Assembly: GCA_944323135.1 (NCBI GenBank)
Contig: CALURI010000005.1
Coordinates: 1-64,000 of the forward strand
Length of the DNA stretch: 64,000 bases
Source: Candidatus Gastranaerophilales bacterium
Lineage (GTDB): Bacteria > Cyanobacteriota > Vampirovibrionia > Gastranaerophilales > Gastranaerophilaceae
Reading direction: 5' to 3'
Shown: piece by piece, positions 60,980-64,000 of the stretch
Numbering within the stretch: position 1 is the stretch's first letter
Layout of the letters: each line of letters opens with the position of its first letter
The notes under the pieces: model-generated
What the model saw: only the letters and a program-made list of their open reading frames with translations
What the model was told of the DNA's origin: nothing
The model's database searches: none
Made by a program: the position numbers and the translations under genes

Positions 60980-63900
60980 ATGTCTAACACAAAATATGCA
61001 GAAAGAGTAACTCCAATGGGTATTCCACATACTCGTTTGGATGATTTACCGGACCTTATTGAAGTGCAGAAAAAATCGTTTGAATGGTTTTTAAAGGAAG
61101 GTTTAAAAGAAGAATTACTTTCTTTTTCACCGATTAAAGACTATACAGGCAGATTAGAATTACACTTCTTACCAAATTATACTTTCGATAATGCAAAGTA
61201 TACAATTGAAGAAGCAAGAATCCATGACGCAACTTATGCAAAACAATTGCGTGTAATGGTAAGATTAGTAAACCGTGACAGCGGTGAAATTAAAGAACAA
61301 GAAGTATACATAGGTGACATCCCTACAATGACAGATAAAGGTACTTTCATTGTAAACGGTGCAGAACGTGTAATCGTATCACAAATCGTTCGTTCTCCTG
61401 GTGTTTACTTCAAACGTGAAATTTCACCTGCAGGAAAAAGATTATACAACGCAACTATGATTCCTAACCGCGGAGCATGGTTGAAAATCGAAACAGATTC
61501 AAATGACATTATCTATGTCAAAATTGATAAAAACAGAAAAATTTTAGCTACAACTTTATTAAAAGCTATGGGTATTACTGTTTCTGAAATGGAAACTTTA
61601 TTCACTCACTTTGAATTTTTGAAAAAGACATTGGATAAAGATACAGCAGAAACGACAGATGATGCTTTAATCGAAGTTTACAAAAAGCTAAGACCCGGCG
61701 ATCCTGCATCAGCAGCAGGCGGACGTTCAATATTGGAAGCACGTTTCTTTGATGAAAAGAAATATGATATCGGACGTGTAGGTCGTTATAAATTAAATAA
61801 AAAATTAAACTTAAACATTCCTAAAAACCAAAGAACATTAACAGTTCAAGATATCGTAGCTTCAATCGAATATTTAATCAATTTAACTTATGATGAAGGA
61901 ACAGTTGATGATATCGACCACTTAGGAAACAGAAGAATCAGATCAGTAGGCGAATTGTTACAAAACCAATTCAGAGTAGGGTTATCAAGAATTGAAAGAA
62001 TTGTAAAAGAAAGAATGACCCTGCAAGATTCTGAAACACTTACTCCGTTGAACTTATTGAACACTAAACCATTAGTTGCTTCATTAAAAGAATTCTTCGG
62101 ATCATCACAATTATCACAGTTTATGGACCAAATTAACCCATTGGCTGAATTAACTCACAAAAGACGTATTTCAGCATTAGGACCAGGCGGTTTAATGAGA
62201 GAAAGAGCAGGGTTTGCTGTTCGTGACATTCACCCGTCACACTACGGACGTATTTGTCCTATTGAAACACCTGAAGGTCCAAACGCAGGTTTAATTGGTT
62301 CATTAGCTACTCACGCAAAAGTAAATGATTATGGTTTTGTGGAAGCTCCGTTCTTTGTAGTTAAAGACGGAAAAGTAACTGACGAAGTTGTATATATGAC
62401 AGCAGACGAAGATGAAGAATTCCGTTGTGCACCAGCTGACGTTCAACTAAATCCGGACGGAACATTCAAAGATGAATATGTTCCAGTTCGTTACAGATCA
62501 GAATTCACAATGGATCAATCAAGCAAAGTTGACTTTGTCGGTGTATCTCCAATCCAAATAATTTCAGTTGCTACATCATTAATTCCGTTCATTGAACACG
62601 ATGATGCTAACCGTGCATTGATGGGTTCAAACATGCAACGTCAATCAGTACCTCTTTTAATTACACAAAGACCTGTAGTTGGAACAGGTATGGAAAAAAG
62701 AGCAGCACGTGATTCAGGAATGGTTATTGTATCAGATTGTGACGGTGTTGTTGAAAGAGTAGTAGGTGAAGAAATTATAATCCGCGACATTCATAATAAA
62801 CCGCATGTTCATACATTAATGAAATATGTAAGAAGTAACCAAGATACTTGTATCAACCAAAAACCTTTAGTTCACGAAGGTGATAAGGTTAAAGAAGGCG
62901 ATGTAATCGCTGATGGAGCTTCTACTAACTGCGGAGAACTTTCATTAGGTAAAAACGTAATTGTAGCGTACATGCCTTGGGAAGGTTATAACTACGAAGA
63001 TGCTATTCTTTTATCAGAAAGATGCGTTCACGATGATATATTCACATCAGTACACATTGAAAAATTAGAAATAGATGCTCGTCAAACAAAACTCGGACCA
63101 GAAGAAATTACACGTGAAATTCCAAACGTTTCAGAAGATGCATTAAGACATTTGGATGAACGAGGGATTGTCAGAATTGGTGCAAGAGTTTATGCAGACG
63201 ATATATTGGTAGGTAAAGTTACACCTAAAGGTGAATCAGAACATCCGCCTGAAGAAAAACTTTTACGTGCAATCTTCGCTGAAAAAGCAAGAGATGTAAA
63301 AGATAACTCTCTAAGAGTTCCTCACGGAGAAGGCGGAAGAGTTCTCGATGTTAAAGTATTCGACAGAGAAAAAGGTGACGAATTACCACCTGGCGCAAAT
63401 ACAGTTATCAGAGTTTACATCGCTCAAAAACGTAAAGTATCAGTAGGTGATAAACTTTCAGGACGTCACGGAAACAAAGGTATCGTATCAAGAATATTAC
63501 CAAAAGAAGATATGCCTTTCTTACCTGACGGAACCCCTGTTGATATCGTATTGAACCCACTTGGTGTACCTTCTCGTATGAACGTAGGTCAAACTTATGA
63601 ATTATTGTTAGGTTTGGCAGCATACTTGACAGGTAATTATTATGAAACACCATCTTTCGATGAAAGATACGGAGACAACCAATCAGAAATCGCAACTAAA
63701 GCAGAATTATTAAAAGGTATTAAAGAATCAGGTTGTGATTGGGTAAATGAAGACGGTAAAGTAAGACTTATCGACGGCAGAACAGGCGAACCGTTTGATG
63801 AACCTGTTGCAGTAGGTCTTTCATATATCCTTAAACTTGTCCACCTTGTAGATGATAAAATTCACGCACGTTCTACAGGTCCATACTCACTTGTTACTCA

Positions 63901-64000
63901 ACAGCCATTGGGTGGTAAAGCTCAATTCGGCGGTCAAAGATTCGGTGAAATGGAAGTTTGGGCATTGGAAGCATACGGTGCAGCATATACTCTTCAAGAA
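60980..64000 (+). CDS. rpoB: DNA-directed RNA polymerase beta subunit (partial, 3' end outside)
   Basis: The first 1007 codons are present, starting [20 protein letters not shown] with GAGGTGA upstream. Landmarks include [16 protein letters not shown], the Rif region [68 protein letters not shown] and [15 protein letters not shown], and the end of the window [18 protein letters not shown]. All conserved. The Rif region keeps the sensitive-type residues as far as I can read. It has its own promoter and is not preceded by rplJL. Confidence 0.98.
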   Translation, partial: MSNTKYAERVTPMGIPHTRLDDLPDLIEVQKKSFEWFLKEGLKEELLSFSPIKDYTGRLELHFLPNYTFDNAKYTIEEARIHDATYAKQLRVMVRLVNRDSGEIKEQEVYIGDIPTMTDKGTFIVNGAERVIVSQIVRSPGVYFKREISPAGKRLYNATMIPNRGAWLKIETDSNDIIYVKIDKNRKILATTLLKAMGITVSEMETLFTHFEFLKKTLDKDTAETTDDALIEVYKKLRPGDPASAAGGRSILEARFFDEKKYDIGRVGRYKLNKKLNLNIPKNQRTLTVQDIVASIEYLINLTYDEGTVDDIDHLGNRRIRSVGELLQNQFRVGLSRIERIVKERMTLQDSETLTPLNLLNTKPLVASLKEFFGSSQLSQFMDQINPLAELTHKRRISALGPGGLMRERAGFAVRDIHPSHYGRICPIETPEGPNAGLIGSLATHAKVNDYGFVEAPFFVVKDGKVTDEVVYMTADEDEEFRCAPADVQLNPDGTFKDEYVPVRYRSEFTMDQSSKVDFVGVSPIQIISVATSLIPFIEHDDANRALMGSNMQRQSVPLLITQRPVVGTGMEKRAARDSGMVIVSDCDGVVERVVGEEIIIRDIHNKPHVHTLMKYVRSNQDTCINQKPLVHEGDKVKEGDVIADGASTNCGELSLGKNVIVAYMPWEGYNYEDAILLSERCVHDDIFTSVHIEKLEIDARQTKLGPEEITREIPNVSEDALRHLDERGIVRIGARVYADDILVGKVTPKGESEHPPEEKLLRAIFAEKARDVKDNSLRVPHGEGGRVLDVKVFDREKGDELPPGANTVIRVYIAQKRKVSVGDKLSGRHGNKGIVSRILPKEDMPFLPDGTPVDIVLNPLGVPSRMNVGQTYELLLGLAAYLTGNYYETPSFDERYGDNQSEIATKAELLKGIKESGCDWVNEDGKVRLIDGRTGEPFDEPVAVGLSYILKLVHLVDDKIHARSTGPYSLVTQQPLGGKAQFGGQRFGEMEVWALEAYGAAYTLQE

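Overview
The window is AT-rich and densely coded. It looks like the chromosome of a non-photosynthetic cyanobacterial relative, most likely gut Melainabacteria (Vampirovibrionia, order Gastranaerophilales). That placement is my inference. It rests on AT-rich codon use, a Gram-negative envelope (LptA/LptC, TolC, MacAB), several stand-alone prepilin-like genes starting (R/G)(A/G)FTLAEVLITLG, a membrane pyrophosphatase, a GH57/DUF3536 enzyme, paired CxxCxxCC proteins and an rpoB leader without rplJL. No 16S rRNA, tRNA, CRISPR array or transposase was seen. Recurring promoters read TTGTAA-N16/17-TATAAT or TACAAT.

Layout. 1-5.4 kb: a divergent prepilin fragment, an exported protein, the GH57/DUF3536 enzyme, a CxxCxxCC protein and two unknown genes. 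5.4-10 kb (minus strand): trmD, rimM and a zinc-ribbon/NG-rich protein, then dtd, rlmN and a second CxxCxxCC protein. 10-17.5 kb: an unknown membrane gene, an acyl-CoA dehydratase activase, a broken prepilin, hppA, two envelope genes and a glutamate-synthase-like oxidoreductase. 17.6-27.4 kb: mutS2, an XRE regulator divergent from a prepilin across a perfect palindrome, a PepT-like peptidase, a 669-aa EF-hand/coiled-coil protein, a lytic transglycosylase, MTA phosphorylase, YggT and a kinase-like protein. 27.5-35 kb: trkA-trkH and a complete tolC-macA-macB efflux operon. 35-43.8 kb (minus): two prepilins flank the lptC-lptA-TPR-dprA-topA-aroE operon. 43.9-50 kb: dapA, secD-secF, and a minus-strand ssb-dtnK-pdxA set. 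50-64 kb: a membrane gene, two duplicated FkbM methyltransferases, thrS with a GC-rich leader, a prepilin, an M16 peptidase, two small genes around a palindrome-rich gap, and the 5' two thirds of rpoB.

The most interesting signal is a family of four poly-G/poly-C tracts of 9 to 11 bases, each near the start of a prepilin-like gene or remnant. In three cases a well-placed Shine-Dalgarno and ATG open a short leader whose frame runs into the tract. As sequenced, every tract is one or two bases away from joining its leader to the pilin reading frame. With the corrected length the fused frame is open throughout. This is the architecture of phase-variable contingency loci. Two of these genes also share a 74-nt identical segment over the N-terminal helix while their C-terminal parts differ, and a fourth copy is a leader plus tract joined directly to a C-terminal pilin fragment. 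Together they suggest a pseudopilin repertoire that switches by slippage and is reshuffled by recombination. Homopolymer miscalling in the assembly is the main alternative.
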